Of a DNA stretch of 43,482 nt, positions 8,351-17,485 are shown piece after piece (the first letter of the stretch is position 1; each line of letters begins with the position of its first letter). The stretch is from Bacteroidales bacterium (GTDB lineage: Bacteria > Bacteroidota > Bacteroidia > Bacteroidales > WCHB1-69). The notes beneath the pieces are model-generated. The model searched no databases. It saw only the letters and a program-made list of their open reading frames with translations, and was not told the origin of the DNA. Where the stretch lies: the NCBI GenBank assembly GCA_017651425.1, contig JAGCCZ010000061.1:1-43482 (forward strand). The letters run 5' to 3'. The position numbers and the translations under genes are program-made.

Positions 8351-10687
8351 ATGGGCAAAATGTTGGAAAAATTGGGCAGGGAGGTGATGATTTTCGACGG
8401 TGCTTTCGGCACTGAACTCGAAAAGCGCGGTGTCATGGCCAAGATGCCGGAGATGCTGAACATCACCAACCCCGATGTGATTGCGGAGATTCACCGCAAC
8501 TACATTGAGGCAGGCTGTGATTTTATCACCACGAACACTTTCGGCGCGAACCGTATCAAGATGCCGGACGAGGACCGCAAGGCAGTCATTGAGGCCGCCA
8601 TTGAGCTTGCTTCGCGTCACCGTACGTCACAGTATGTGATGATGGACATCGGCCCTCTCGGCAAAATGCTCTATCCCATGGGTGAGCTTACCTTCGACGA
8701 CGCTTACGAAGCTTTCAGGGAGATGGTCGTCATCGCCCGCGACAAGGTTGATGGCTTTATCTTGGAAACCTTCTCCGACCTCTATGAGTTAAAATGTGCA
8801 TTGTTGGCCGTAAAAGAAAACTGCGACAAACCTGTTTTCACCACAATGACGTTTGATGAGACGGGGCACACGCTCACAGGCACACCTCCGCGCATTCTTG
8901 CCGAACTGGCCTCCAATATGGGGGCCGACGCCATCGGTGTCAACTGCTCTCTCGGGCCGCAAGATCTGCAGCCCATCGTGAAAGAACTGCTGCAATACTG
9001 TGACAAGCCCGTCTTGGTGCAACCCAACCGTGGCATGCCGCACATCCTTGCAGGCAGGGCTACTTATAGTCTCACGCAGGATGTTTTTGCGCGCCACATG
9101 GCCGAGTTCCAGGAATGGGGCGTGGCCGTGTTGGGTGGCTGTTGCGGCACCAATCCCGACTTCATCCGTGCTATCGCTGTCCACAAAGGCAAGCCCGTGC
9201 CGACCCGCGAGGTGAAACGCCAGACGGTCATCACTTCCGCCACCCGCGCTGTCGTTCTTGATCGCGTGCGTATCTGCGGCGAGCGCATCAACCCCACCGG
9301 CAAGAAGAAACTCAAAGAGGCTATCCTCAACGGTGATTTTGACTATATCTTCAAAGAGGCCATCAAACAGGAGGAGGCCGGTGCCGACCTTTTGGATGTC
9401 AACTTGGGCGTGCCCAAGACCGACGATGTGGCGAACATGGAGAGCGTGGTGACGCGCCTCGCTGAAATTACCAACCTGCCGCTGCAGATTGACTCCTCCA
9501 ACCCCAAGGCCATAGAGGCGGGCTGCCGCTACTATAATGGTGTTCCGCTCATCAACTCCGTCAATGGCAACGAAGACAGCATGGCGGCTATCTTCCCCGT
9601 TGCGAAAAAGTACGGCGCAGTGGTGCTCGGTTTGACGATGGATGACAACGGCATTCCACAAACTGCCGAAGAACGTTTTGCCATCGCGGAGCGCATCTTG
9701 AAGGGTGCCGCGCAATATGGCATCGAAAAGCATCGCATGATGATGGACACGCTGACGCTCACTTGCAGCGCGCAGCAGCCGCTCATCAAGGAGACGCTGC
9801 GGGCCCTGCGCTTGGTCACCCAACAGTTAGGCGTGAAGACCGCATTAGGTGTCTCCAACGTCAGCTTCGGCATGCCCAACCGCGAGCTCATCAACAGCAC
9901 CTTCTTGGTCATGGCTCTCGAAAACGGGCTTGCCATGCCCATCATCAACCCCTGTAACGCTGCGATGACCAACGCCATCTTGGCTTTTAACGCTCTGCGC
10001 GGCGATAGCGCTGACATTGACAGCTTCGTCAACAACGCGATTGCGGCGGAGAGCGTCGCACCTGCCGCCACGCCCGCTACCATGACACTTGGCGAGGCTG
10101 TGCGCCGTGGACTAAAGGAGGACAGCGTTGTGCTCACTCAGCAGGCCCTGGAGACTCAAGACCCCATGACCATCATCAACGAGACGCTTATCCCCACACT
10201 TAACGAAGTGGGCAGTGATTTTGAAAAACAGAAGATTTTCCTGCCGCAGCTCATCTCCGCATCCGAAGCCTGTAAGGAAGCTTTCAACATCATTAAGACC
10301 CGATTCACCCAGGAGGGCACCCAAAAGGGCACTGTGGTTCTCGCCACCGTCAAGGGTGATGTCCATGATATCGGCAAAAACATCGTCAAGGTTATCTTCG
10401 AGTCGTACGGCTACCGTGTCATCGACCTGGGCAAGGATACGCCCAAGGAGGTCATCCGCGATGCCTACTTTGAGCACCATCCCGACGTCATAGGCCTTAG
10501 TGCGCTGATGACCACCACCGTGCTCTCCATGGAGGAGACCATTGCTTTCCTCAAGTCTGAAGGTGTGAAATGCCCCATCTTCGTGGGCGGCGCAGTGCTC
10601 AATCAGGCCATCGCCGACGAAATTCACGCCGACGGCTACACCAAGGTTGCCTTGGAGTTTGTGGAAGCTATTGAAAAGAGACGATAG
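8351..10687 (+). CDS. metH: Cobalamin-dependent methionine synthase, short form
   Basis: A 778-residue enzyme that moves a methyl group from methyltetrahydrofolate through cobalamin to homocysteine. Domains in order: homocysteine-binding barrel (about 1-290) with zinc ligands C199, C264 and C265 (GVNCSLGP, GGCCGTNP); pterin-binding barrel (about 300-560, CGERINPTG, DLLDVNLG); helical cap and B12 domain (about 570-778). The cobalt-ligating histidine is H672 in the DxHxxG motif GDVHDIGKN. The AdoMet-dependent reactivation domain of long MetH proteins (about 1200 residues) is missing. A matching stand-alone protein is at 18621-19250. Similar split enzymes are known from Thermotoga and Bacteroidota. 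Confidence 0.95.
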   Translation: MGKMLEKLGREVMIFDGAFGTELEKRGVMAKMPEMLNITNPDVIAEIHRNYIEAGCDFITTNTFGANRIKMPDEDRKAVIEAAIELASRHRTSQYVMMDIGPLGKMLYPMGELTFDDAYEAFREMVVIARDKVDGFILETFSDLYELKCALLAVKENCDKPVFTTMTFDETGHTLTGTPPRILAELASNMGADAIGVNCSLGPQDLQPIVKELLQYCDKPVLVQPNRGMPHILAGRATYSLTQDVFARHMAEFQEWGVAVLGGCCGTNPDFIRAIAVHKGKPVPTREVKRQTVITSATRAVVLDRVRICGERINPTGKKKLKEAILNGDFDYIFKEAIKQEEAGADLLDVNLGVPKTDDVANMESVVTRLAEITNLPLQIDSSNPKAIEAGCRYYNGVPLINSVNGNEDSMAAIFPVAKKYGAVVLGLTMDDNGIPQTAEERFAIAERILKGAAQYGIEKHRMMMDTLTLTCSAQQPLIKETLRALRLVTQQLGVKTALGVSNVSFGMPNRELINSTFLVMALENGLAMPIINPCNAAMTNAILAFNALRGDSADIDSFVNNAIAAESVAPAATPATMTLGEAVRRGLKEDSVVLTQQALETQDPMTIINETLIPTLNEVGSDFEKQKIFLPQLISASEACKEAFNIIKTRFTQEGTQKGTVVLATVKGDVHDIGKNIVKVIFESYGYRVIDLGKDTPKEVIRDAYFEHHPDVIGLSALMTTTVLSMEETIAFLKSEGVKCPIFVGGAVLNQAIADEIHADGYTKVALEFVEAIEKRR

Positions 10688-10720
10688 AGTTAGAATGGGC
10701 TTTGGCCATTACAATGCCAA

Positions 10721-12220
10721 CTATTTGTTCAATTGGATCCGCATCACTGTTCCTTGGTCGATGACGGAGGATTTCACGAAGAGTTTTCCCTTGTGGTATT
10801 CGTTGATGATACGGCGTGCCAAAGTCAGGCCGAGTCCCCAGCCACGGCTCTTGGAGGTGAAGCCGGGAGAGAAAATGCGCTTCTGCATTTTGTTCGGAAT
10901 ACCCTTGCCCGTGTCGGTGATATCAACAAACACCTTGCTTTTCTCTTCGGTGACATCAATGGTGATGGCTCCCTTGCCATCCATGGCGTCCACGGAGTTT
11001 TTGCATAGATTCTCGATGACCCATTCGAACAAATAGCGGTTCAAGGGCAACACAATGCTGTGCTCGGGCTTGTGGAATGTGATGGAGACCATGGAAGAGA
11101 TACGCGACTGCAGGTATTGGCTGAACTCATCAATGACGGTCACCAAATCGGTGGGCTCCAGAACGGGTGCCGAGCCGATCTTGGAGAATCGCTGGGCGAT
11201 GGTCTCCAAACGGTGTACGTCCTTGCCGATTTCGGTGGGCACAGACTGATCAATGGGCATCTCTTTGAGCAACTCGGTCCAAGCCATCAACGAGGAGATG
11301 GGCGTGCCCAATTGGTGGGCGGTCTCCTTGCTCATGCCCACCCACACGCGGTTCTGCTCGGAACGACGGGAGGTGCTGAACAGCAAGTAGCCGATGATGA
11401 GGAATATTAAAATGAACCCAAACTGGATGAAGGGGAAAAACCGCAGCTGCTTCAAAACGGAGGACTCTTCGTAAAAGACATAACAGCGGCCCCTGTCCAC
11501 GAGGTCGAGCTCGATGGGTGGAATCTGGTCCCTCATGTCCTTCAACCGCTTGCTGAGGAGCACGGGATCTTGCAGGGTCAACGTGTCGATATTGCCGGCG
11601 TTGAGCACGTTGCGCTGGGTGCTGTCGGTGATAATGACCGGCACGGTGGCGGAGTTGATGACGGTCTCCTGGAAGAAGGCGTTGACCAGAGTGTCGATGA
11701 CAACGTGGAGGTCCACGACGGAAGGCATTTCCTGATAATAGACAGTCACATAGTCGCGACCGTAGTAGGCGAGCCGCAGACTGTCGAATTGGGAGCGGAG
11801 GTCGCCAAGCTCGCGCACGTTGCGCATCTGAAGGATGGAGTCCGGCAGGTTGACAGCGGCATCGATGGCTCCGTTCCGGCCCACCACGATGAGAGGGATG
11901 GAAGTGTTTGCGGAGATGATGTCTTGATAGAATGTAAGGTCCTCGTCCCAGGAGGCCTGTGTGACTTTCTTGATCGCTCCGGCTACAATACGGGCGTTGT
12001 TGCCCACATCGACCTTGATGGAGTGGAAGAAACGGTCGGTTTCGTTGACAAACTGCGCTTTATACGAGATGGCGCCAGCCCAGATTTCGATGCGCTTGCG
12101 CTCCTCTTGGGCGATATTGCCGATGAGTTTGTTGGAATAAACAAGGATAAGGACAAACACAATGGCCGCTGTGATGAAGAGCAGCCATTTCCACCGAGTG
12201 GTATGGAGTTTGTCGTTCAT
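10721..12220 (-). CDS. Membrane sensor histidine kinase
   Basis: A 499-residue protein. Transmembrane segments lie near residues 12-33 and 259-281 and enclose a periplasmic sensor of about 225 residues with no named fold. The cytoplasmic part has an H-box with His302 (SKETAHQLGTPISS) and ATPase boxes: N (ENLCKNSVDAMDG), G1 (DTGKGIP), F (FSPGFTSKSRG) and G2 (GLGLTLARRI). It phosphorylates a response regulator on an unknown envelope signal. No response regulator is adjacent. It lies 6 bases after moxR, in line with the SurA-like chaperone gene, so it may sense an envelope state. Confidence 0.9.
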   Translation of the reverse strand: MNDKLHTTRWKWLLFITAAIVFVLILVYSNKLIGNIAQEERKRIEIWAGAISYKAQFVNETDRFFHSIKVDVGNNARIVAGAIKKVTQASWDEDLTFYQDIISANTSIPLIVVGRNGAIDAAVNLPDSILQMRNVRELGDLRSQFDSLRLAYYGRDYVTVYYQEMPSVVDLHVVIDTLVNAFFQETVINSATVPVIITDSTQRNVLNAGNIDTLTLQDPVLLSKRLKDMRDQIPPIELDLVDRGRCYVFYEESSVLKQLRFFPFIQFGFILIFLIIGYLLFSTSRRSEQNRVWVGMSKETAHQLGTPISSLMAWTELLKEMPIDQSVPTEIGKDVHRLETIAQRFSKIGSAPVLEPTDLVTVIDEFSQYLQSRISSMVSITFHKPEHSIVLPLNRYLFEWVIENLCKNSVDAMDGKGAITIDVTEEKSKVFVDITDTGKGIPNKMQKRIFSPGFTSKSRGWGLGLTLARRIINEYHKGKLFVKSSVIDQGTVMRIQLNK

Positions 12221-12226
12221 GATGGG

Positions 12227-13207
12227 TTATTCTGCGGCGGCGAGCAGCTTGTCGATGATCTGTTCGACAGTGATGCCTTCGGCTTCTGCCTTGTAGTTCT
12301 TGATGATACGATGGCGCAGGATGTTGTGGGCCACAGCTTTCACATCTTCGATGTCGGGCGAGTACTTGCCGTCGAGCACGGCGTGCGTGCGTGCGCCGAT
12401 GATGAGGAACTGGGAAGCACGCGGACCGGCACCCCAGGAGAGGAAGTCGTTGGCCCACGGGTGGGCAAGCTTTGTGCCCGGACGGGTGAGCGTGGAGAGC
12501 TTCACGGCATAGCGATAGACGTTCTCCGGCACAGGGATCTTCTGCAACAACTTCTGGTAGAAGATGATGTCCTCAACGGTCAGCACGCGGTCGGGTTCCC
12601 GCATGGCGCCGTGGATGGTGCTCTTCACAATCTGCTGCTCTTCCTCTACAGAAGGGTAGTCCAGCATGATGTTGAACATGAAACGGTCTTGCTGGGCTTC
12701 GGGCAGGGGATAGGTACCCTCTTGCTCGATGGGGTTCTGGGTGGCCAACACGAAGAAGGGGTCGGGCAAGGCGTATGTGGTACCGTTCATACTGACGGAA
12801 CGCTCCTGCATGGCCTCCAACAAAGCGGATTGCGTCTTGGGCGGTGTACGGTTGATCTCATCGGCCAAGACGATGTTGGCGAAAATGGGGCCCTTGACAA
12901 ACTTGAAGTTGCGGCTGTCATCGAGAATTTCGGCACCCATGATGTCGGACGGCATCAGGTCGGGAGTGAACTGGATACGGTTGTAACTCATATCGACCGC
13001 CTTGGCGATGGTGGTGATCATCAAGGTCTTGGCCAGTCCCGGCACACCGATGAGCAGTGCATGGCTGCGACTGAACATGGCCATGAGGATGTTCTTCACC
13101 ACTTCGTCTTGACCCACAATGACCTTCGCGATCTCCTGACGGAGTTGTTTGTATTTGTCAACAAAAGCCGCAATGGCTTCCACATCGTTCTTAGTGTTCA
13201 AATCCAT
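12227..13207 (-). CDS. MoxR-family AAA+ ATPase
   Basis: A 326-residue AAA+ protein of the MoxR class. Seen in order: Walker A GVPGLAKT (54-61), the MoxR signature FTPDLMPSDIMGAEIL, Walker B NIVLADEINR, sensor I FVLATQNPIEQEGTYPLPEAQ, and the C-terminal lid. MoxR ATPases act as chaperones for assembling or activating partner complexes, often with VWA-domain proteins. None is visible nearby. It lies between the SurA-like gene (15 bases upstream) and the histidine kinase (6 bases downstream) in one apparent operon. Confidence 0.93.
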   Translation of the reverse strand: MDLNTKNDVEAIAAFVDKYKQLRQEIAKVIVGQDEVVKNILMAMFSRSHALLIGVPGLAKTLMITTIAKAVDMSYNRIQFTPDLMPSDIMGAEILDDSRNFKFVKGPIFANIVLADEINRTPPKTQSALLEAMQERSVSMNGTTYALPDPFFVLATQNPIEQEGTYPLPEAQQDRFMFNIMLDYPSVEEEQQIVKSTIHGAMREPDRVLTVEDIIFYQKLLQKIPVPENVYRYAVKLSTLTRPGTKLAHPWANDFLSWGAGPRASQFLIIGARTHAVLDGKYSPDIEDVKAVAHNILRHRIIKNYKAEAEGITVEQIIDKLLAAAE

Positions 13208-13222
13208 AATTCGTTTTTGGTT

Positions 13223-14584
13223 TTACGGAATCTGCCATTTGGTAACGAAATCACAGTCCCGATATTGTTCGTTTAATTTAATGCTCGTAACTTTTACTTT
13301 GTCCACAACCCATTTTTGCAAGGCGTTGTACTTCTTCTCCTCCAGTGCGGCATTCTTGATCATGTCATAATCCTCCACAATGTTGGCCTTGTGCTCGGCC
13401 ACTTTCTCCTTGAGGTAGATCAGTCGGTAGGCCATGACGCCATCCTCGTTGACGAAAGGCACACATTCGGAATACTCTCCGGGAATGAGCTTGTTGATGG
13501 TCATGAAAGTGGTCTCGTCAAGCGACTGCTTGTCAAAGCTGTTGGAATTGGTGTAGGGGTTGACAGCTAATCCGCCGTTGTCCTTGGAGGGACCCTCGGA
13601 GAAGCGCTTGGCGGCTTCGGAGATGTTGAGTTTCTCGTTGATGACGATGGAGCGGATGCTGTCCAAATAGGTGATGGCGCGCACCTGCTCGTCCGTGGAG
13701 GGTTTGGGCTGGATGAGAATGTGTGCTACATGGATGGACTCGCCCTTGCGTTCGATCATCTGGATGATGTGATAACCGGCTTGCGTTTTGACAACGTGGG
13801 AAATCTCGCCAGTCTTGAGATTGAAGGCCGCAGCCTCGAATTCGGGATACAAGGTGCCGCGCTCCACAAAGCCCAGGTCGCCGCCCTTGGAGGCGCTGCC
13901 GGGGTCATCGGAGTAGAGACGCGCCAGCATGGCGAACTTCTCGCCCCGGAGCACGCGCTCACGGTATCCGTTCAGCCGCGCCTTCACCGCTTCAATCTCC
14001 TCCTCGCTGACAGGCGGGATCTTGACAATCTCGCCAAATTGGAAGGTTGTCGGTACAATGGGCATGCTGTCCGCGGCAATGTTGGAAGCAAACTGCTTCA
14101 CCTCCGACGGTGTGATGGTGATGTTCCCCGTGATCTTGTACTGCACCTGCTCGATGAGGGCCTGCTCGTACATCATCTCGCGCATCTCCTTCTTGATCTG
14201 CGACATCGGCTTATGGAAATAGTTCTCGATGTACTTCTCATCACCGCCGACTTGCTGGAGAAAATAGGCCATCCGCATGTTGATGCGGTAGTCCACCTCC
14301 TCGTCGGTGACCTCGATGCTGTCCAAGTCGGCCTGGTTGACCATCAGCTTGTTGAATACGAGGGTCTCCAAAATGTAGCATTTGGTCTCGAAAGGATCTT
14401 CCACGGTCTTGAACTGCGAGGTGTAGTCGATGTAATGTTTTTCAAGGTCGGACTGCATGATGATCTCTTTTCCGATAACGGCAATGATGCCGTCCACGGG
14501 CACGCCGCCGCCTTGGGTCCATGCGACCGCCGGCAAGATGGCGAACATGATTATGCACGCAATTTTTTTGAAGGTCCTATTCAT
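13223..14584 (-). CDS. SurA-like periplasmic peptidyl-prolyl isomerase
   Basis: A 453-residue exported protein. The ATG at 14584 gives a signal peptide (MNRTFKKIACIIMFAILPAVAWTQ); an upstream in-frame start at 14629 would spoil it. A SurA N-terminal helical region (DGIIAVIGKEIIMQSDLEKH) is followed by two parvulin repeats: one near 170-275 with YSDDPGSASKGGDLGFVERG, one near 285-390 with AKRFSEGPSKDNGGLAVNP. It would help fold and deliver outer-membrane proteins in the periplasm. It starts the operon with moxR and the histidine kinase. Confidence 0.9.
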   Translation of the reverse strand: MNRTFKKIACIIMFAILPAVAWTQGGGVPVDGIIAVIGKEIIMQSDLEKHYIDYTSQFKTVEDPFETKCYILETLVFNKLMVNQADLDSIEVTDEEVDYRINMRMAYFLQQVGGDEKYIENYFHKPMSQIKKEMREMMYEQALIEQVQYKITGNITITPSEVKQFASNIAADSMPIVPTTFQFGEIVKIPPVSEEEIEAVKARLNGYRERVLRGEKFAMLARLYSDDPGSASKGGDLGFVERGTLYPEFEAAAFNLKTGEISHVVKTQAGYHIIQMIERKGESIHVAHILIQPKPSTDEQVRAITYLDSIRSIVINEKLNISEAAKRFSEGPSKDNGGLAVNPYTNSNSFDKQSLDETTFMTINKLIPGEYSECVPFVNEDGVMAYRLIYLKEKVAEHKANIVEDYDMIKNAALEEKKYNALQKWVVDKVKVTSIKLNEQYRDCDFVTKWQIP

Positions 14585-14618
14585 TTTTTGCCTAAGGGGA
14601 GTTTTTTGAAACAGGGGG

Positions 14619-14626
14619 CGAAAATA
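14619..14626 (-). promoter_or_regulatory. Weak -7 box for the surA-like operon
   Basis: The minus strand reads TATTTTCG, one mismatch from TAnnTTTG, 34 bases before the surA-like start and just downstream of the rpmH terminator. Confidence 0.4.
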
Positions 14627-14627
14627 C

Positions 14628-14655
14628 AAAAAAAAGAAGACTTATGCCTTCTTTT
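14628..14655 (-). terminator. Terminator after rpmH
   Basis: On the minus strand AAAAGAAG (14648-14655) and CTTCTTTT (14632-14639) pair around a short loop and run into a U-tract. It lies 25 bases after the rpmH stop. Confidence 0.55.
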
Positions 14656-14680
14656 AAATGTTTAATCGCAGACAAACAAA

Positions 14681-14839
14681 TTATTTTCTGCCCAGACTTT
14701 CGTCGGAAACCGTCAGTTTCTTTCTTCCCTTGGCTCTACGTGCGGCCAGCACGCGACGGCCGTTGGCGGTGGACATTCTCTCTCTAAAACCATGCTTGTT
14801 TCTGCGTCTCTCGTTGGAGGGTTGAAATGTTCTTTTCAT
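14681..14839 (-). CDS. rpmH: Ribosomal protein bL34
   Basis: A 52-residue highly basic protein reading [21 protein letters not shown] at the start, with the strictly conserved bL34 core [20 protein letters not shown]. Its Bacteroidota-type tail is [11 protein letters not shown]. It is a structural protein of the large ribosomal subunit. It has its own promoter with well-placed -33 and -7 boxes (14881-14910) and a terminator downstream. In many bacteria rpmH neighbours dnaA and rnpA; here it stands alone before the SurA-like gene. Confidence 0.97.
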   Translation of the reverse strand: MKRTFQPSNERRRNKHGFRERMSTANGRRVLAARRAKGRKKLTVSDESLGRK

Positions 14840-14880
14840 CTTTCTATTGCGTTATATTTTACTTGCTTTTTTTGAGGGCG

Positions 14881-14910
14881 CAAAAGTACACTTTTTTTAA
14901 TATCACCCAA
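14881..14910 (-). promoter_or_regulatory. Bacteroidota promoter of rpmH
   Basis: On the minus strand a TTG (14908-14910) is followed after 19 bases by TACTTTTG (14881-14888), a full -33/-7 match. It is one of the best promoters in the window, as expected for a ribosomal gene. Confidence 0.8.
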
Positions 14911-14960
14911 CACCTTAATATAAAAAAGTTATAAACATAAAAAACATCCCCCTTTGGCGC

Positions 14961-14990
14961 TTGAAATGTCCGAAATTTTTTTTATTATTG
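14961..14990 (+). promoter_or_regulatory. Likely promoter of the 15026 gene
   Basis: TTG (14961-14963) is followed after 19 bases by TATTATTG (14983-14990), one mismatch from TAnnTTTG, 35 bases before the ATG at 15026. Confidence 0.5.
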
Positions 14991-15025
14991 CTTCTTCAAA
15001 ATACAATGCTAAAAAACTGTACGCC

Positions 15026-17476
15026 ATGAGTAGAAAAATCACCCTCCTGTTAACGGCTATTTTATTAGTGGTCAGTAAGATATCGTTTTGCCAGATAGAC
15101 AATCCGTATGCTGACTTTGATCCGAAGACACTGAAGGAAAATGCCAAATATGCCCGGAGTTTCGCGCCGAACACGTATGATGAGAGGATCCTATATAGTT
15201 GTATGGCCGACGTGGTCAATGCCGCCCGCGCCCAGTATGCTTTTCTGCCGGTGTTCAAATCGGATGAGCGTATGGATTCCACCGCTATGTTCCAAGCTTC
15301 TTACCAGGCTCAGAAAGACGAGAAGACGCTCGATAATTTTGCACCGTATAAAACTACTTATTTCCGCCTGCGCAAATATGGTCTGGCCGGCAATGGCAAT
15401 GAACTGGTGACCAAAGTGAAAGCTTACCTCGGTGAAGCGGAATACAGCTATTACGACCTCTGTCTCGCCGCCGTGCAGTCCATTCTCAAGAGTCCCAAGA
15501 CTGCAGAGGTCCTTCTTGACAAGCAATATTCTTACTTGGGTATCGGCTTCAACACGGATGCCATGATGAAGAGCATGTATATTTCGTTTGTCTTTGGCAA
15601 CGACCGTACATTCAACAACTACAAGCCGTCCTATGGAGAAAGAGACCTTCCCTATACGAAAGGTCTGGCCGGATTCAAGAGCTATGACGACAAAGTTTGC
15701 AAAAAATGTTCCACAGACCCCGCTCTTGAGGTGCTCTCCGAACTGATCAGCGTCAATAAAAACAACGAGGTTTACCTCAATACGGATGATTATAAAAACT
15801 TGAAGAAGTTGATAGGAAAAGAAGGCGATGCCATCGCACTCGATTTTGTCCAGCATTCCCAATACGAATGTGACGACTTCACGGTGGACTATGACCTGTC
15901 GCACAGAGGCACGGTCACCAAGCCCATTACCTTTGAGAAAATCATGGAACTCAATGAGAACAGCAACTTGAAGTCCGGCAAACTCACTGCCAAGCTTTGC
16001 GATGTGCCGGAAACCGTCAACAATGATTTCGACATCAACATCCTTGTCCTGAAAGAGGGCAACCGCATTTGCCGCACGGTTATCACCAAGGCGGTTGAAA
16101 CCAAAAAAGCGGAGAATGTGGAGAAAGTCAATTTTATCAAGGACTTGGCCAGTATCAAGGCCAAGGGCGAGTGGACGGCCGCGCCCGAAGACGGCGAGTT
16201 CAGCGTCACATTTCCTTACGACCTGAAAAAGACCGACTATACAACCGATGCCTACGAGAGCCAGCTCGGAACTTCCGATGTGCCGGAATACAAGCTTAAT
16301 AGCATCGAAATCATTGCGCACAACTCTCCCAACTATTATAAAGATGCAGCCTACCAGAAGATCCAGGAAAAACGCGCCGATTTCCTTAAGAAAAGCATCC
16401 TCGCCAAATATCCCGGCACAGAGGTAACCGTGTCGTACGACTATTGTTGGGAGTCTTTCAAGAAAAACATCGTCAACGACGGTGAGTATTATGACATGAG
16501 TTTCTTGACCTTGGAAGCATGCGCCAAACAACTCAAGGCCGAGTCGTGGACAGTGAAGTATCTGGACAGCGCTTATCTTGCTCCTTGCCGCTATTACGAG
16601 ATCAAATATCATGTGACCTACAAGGTGGATTCCAAAGCGCAAGAGCAGACCTTTGCGGTATGGAAGTTTAACAAGGCCTTGTCGGAGAAAAACCGCCCGT
16701 TGGCCATGTCTATTGAGAATTACATCATCGATCAGGTCGAGTCTGGACAATATACCGCCACTCCGTTGAACAACATGGTGATTCCCAAGCATAAGGACAA
16801 TCAGGCTTTGCTTAACAACCGCCTTTACATGAAATATTACCTTGCCCCGAAGTTGACGGAGGCCATGTCAGAGGAGATGACCGAAATTTTCAACTTGAAC
16901 ACAGCTAATGTGAAATTGCTTTATAACACGACAGTCTGCGATGTTTTCCAAAGAAAGATCACTTCCACGGCGGATATCGCCAAGACACAGGCCAATATTG
17001 ACAAGCTCTATTCCATACCGGGCATTCCTAGGGATCGCGTGAATGCCATCAATATGGAATACCAGATGATGATCATCGACTATCTATCCGCTGTTCCTGC
17101 CAACATGGAGACCACTGCGTTGATGACATCCACGTTTGCCAAGATCAAGGAAATACGCAATCCTGTGATGGACAGTTGGCAAAATGCGTATAAGTTGGCT
17201 GCCCGTTTTGCTTCGCAACGCGATTATATGTATGCGCTTTCCCTCATGGATCCTTTCCTTGACGATGCAACCATCTCCGAGGATTTCCTTTTCTCTTACA
17301 TCTCCATGGCAGCCCACCGTGAACAGACCTACCTCGGACCTCTCTTCGGCAAGGCGGTCAAGTTGGCAGCTGAGAAGAATGCCGTGAGACTTTGCGGACT
17401 GTTCGACGAACTGCCGGTGTGCGTTTTCGAGAACGAAGAGGTCAAAGCCATCGTATGCAAGGCCTGTAACCGTTAA
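15026..17476 (+). CDS. Large secreted protein with CAP-like N-terminus
   Basis: An 816-residue exported protein. I use the ATG at 15026, which gives a signal peptide (SRKITLLLTAILLVVS, then SFCQ); the in-frame start at 14954 lies before the likely promoter. Residues about 40-210 resemble a CAP/SCP domain: VNAARAQYAFLPVFKSDERM early, and ILKSPKTAEVLL...YLGIGF...YISFVFG late. The usual histidine after SP is replaced by threonine, so the canonical site looks altered. The remaining 600 residues show no domain I know. Cysteines are scattered, with a small CKKC motif near residue 230. rluD follows after 9 bases. Confidence 0.7.
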   Translation: MSRKITLLLTAILLVVSKISFCQIDNPYADFDPKTLKENAKYARSFAPNTYDERILYSCMADVVNAARAQYAFLPVFKSDERMDSTAMFQASYQAQKDEKTLDNFAPYKTTYFRLRKYGLAGNGNELVTKVKAYLGEAEYSYYDLCLAAVQSILKSPKTAEVLLDKQYSYLGIGFNTDAMMKSMYISFVFGNDRTFNNYKPSYGERDLPYTKGLAGFKSYDDKVCKKCSTDPALEVLSELISVNKNNEVYLNTDDYKNLKKLIGKEGDAIALDFVQHSQYECDDFTVDYDLSHRGTVTKPITFEKIMELNENSNLKSGKLTAKLCDVPETVNNDFDINILVLKEGNRICRTVITKAVETKKAENVEKVNFIKDLASIKAKGEWTAAPEDGEFSVTFPYDLKKTDYTTDAYESQLGTSDVPEYKLNSIEIIAHNSPNYYKDAAYQKIQEKRADFLKKSILAKYPGTEVTVSYDYCWESFKKNIVNDGEYYDMSFLTLEACAKQLKAESWTVKYLDSAYLAPCRYYEIKYHVTYKVDSKAQEQTFAVWKFNKALSEKNRPLAMSIENYIIDQVESGQYTATPLNNMVIPKHKDNQALLNNRLYMKYYLAPKLTEAMSEEMTEIFNLNTANVKLLYNTTVCDVFQRKITSTADIAKTQANIDKLYSIPGIPRDRVNAINMEYQMMIIDYLSAVPANMETTALMTSTFAKIKEIRNPVMDSWQNAYKLAARFASQRDYMYALSLMDPFLDDATISEDFLFSYISMAAHREQTYLGPLFGKAVKLAAEKNAVRLCGLFDELPVCVFENEEVKAIVCKACNR

Positions 17477-17485
17477 AGCTTCGCG

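Noticed and set aside
8789..9823. A 344-codon minus-strand frame
   Set aside because: It is the antisense of metH, whose zinc and cobalamin ligands are intact.
10702..10720. Short hairpin TTGGC/GCCAA between metH and the kinase
   Set aside because: Only five pairs and no T-tract; too weak to call a terminator.
11570..13276. A 568-codon plus-strand frame across the kinase and moxR
   Set aside because: It is antisense to two well-recognised genes and crosses their boundary; the translation has no known motif.
15191..16792. A 533-codon minus-strand frame
   Set aside because: It is the mirror of the 15026-17476 secreted protein. The plus frame has a promoter and signal peptide and the minus frame does not.
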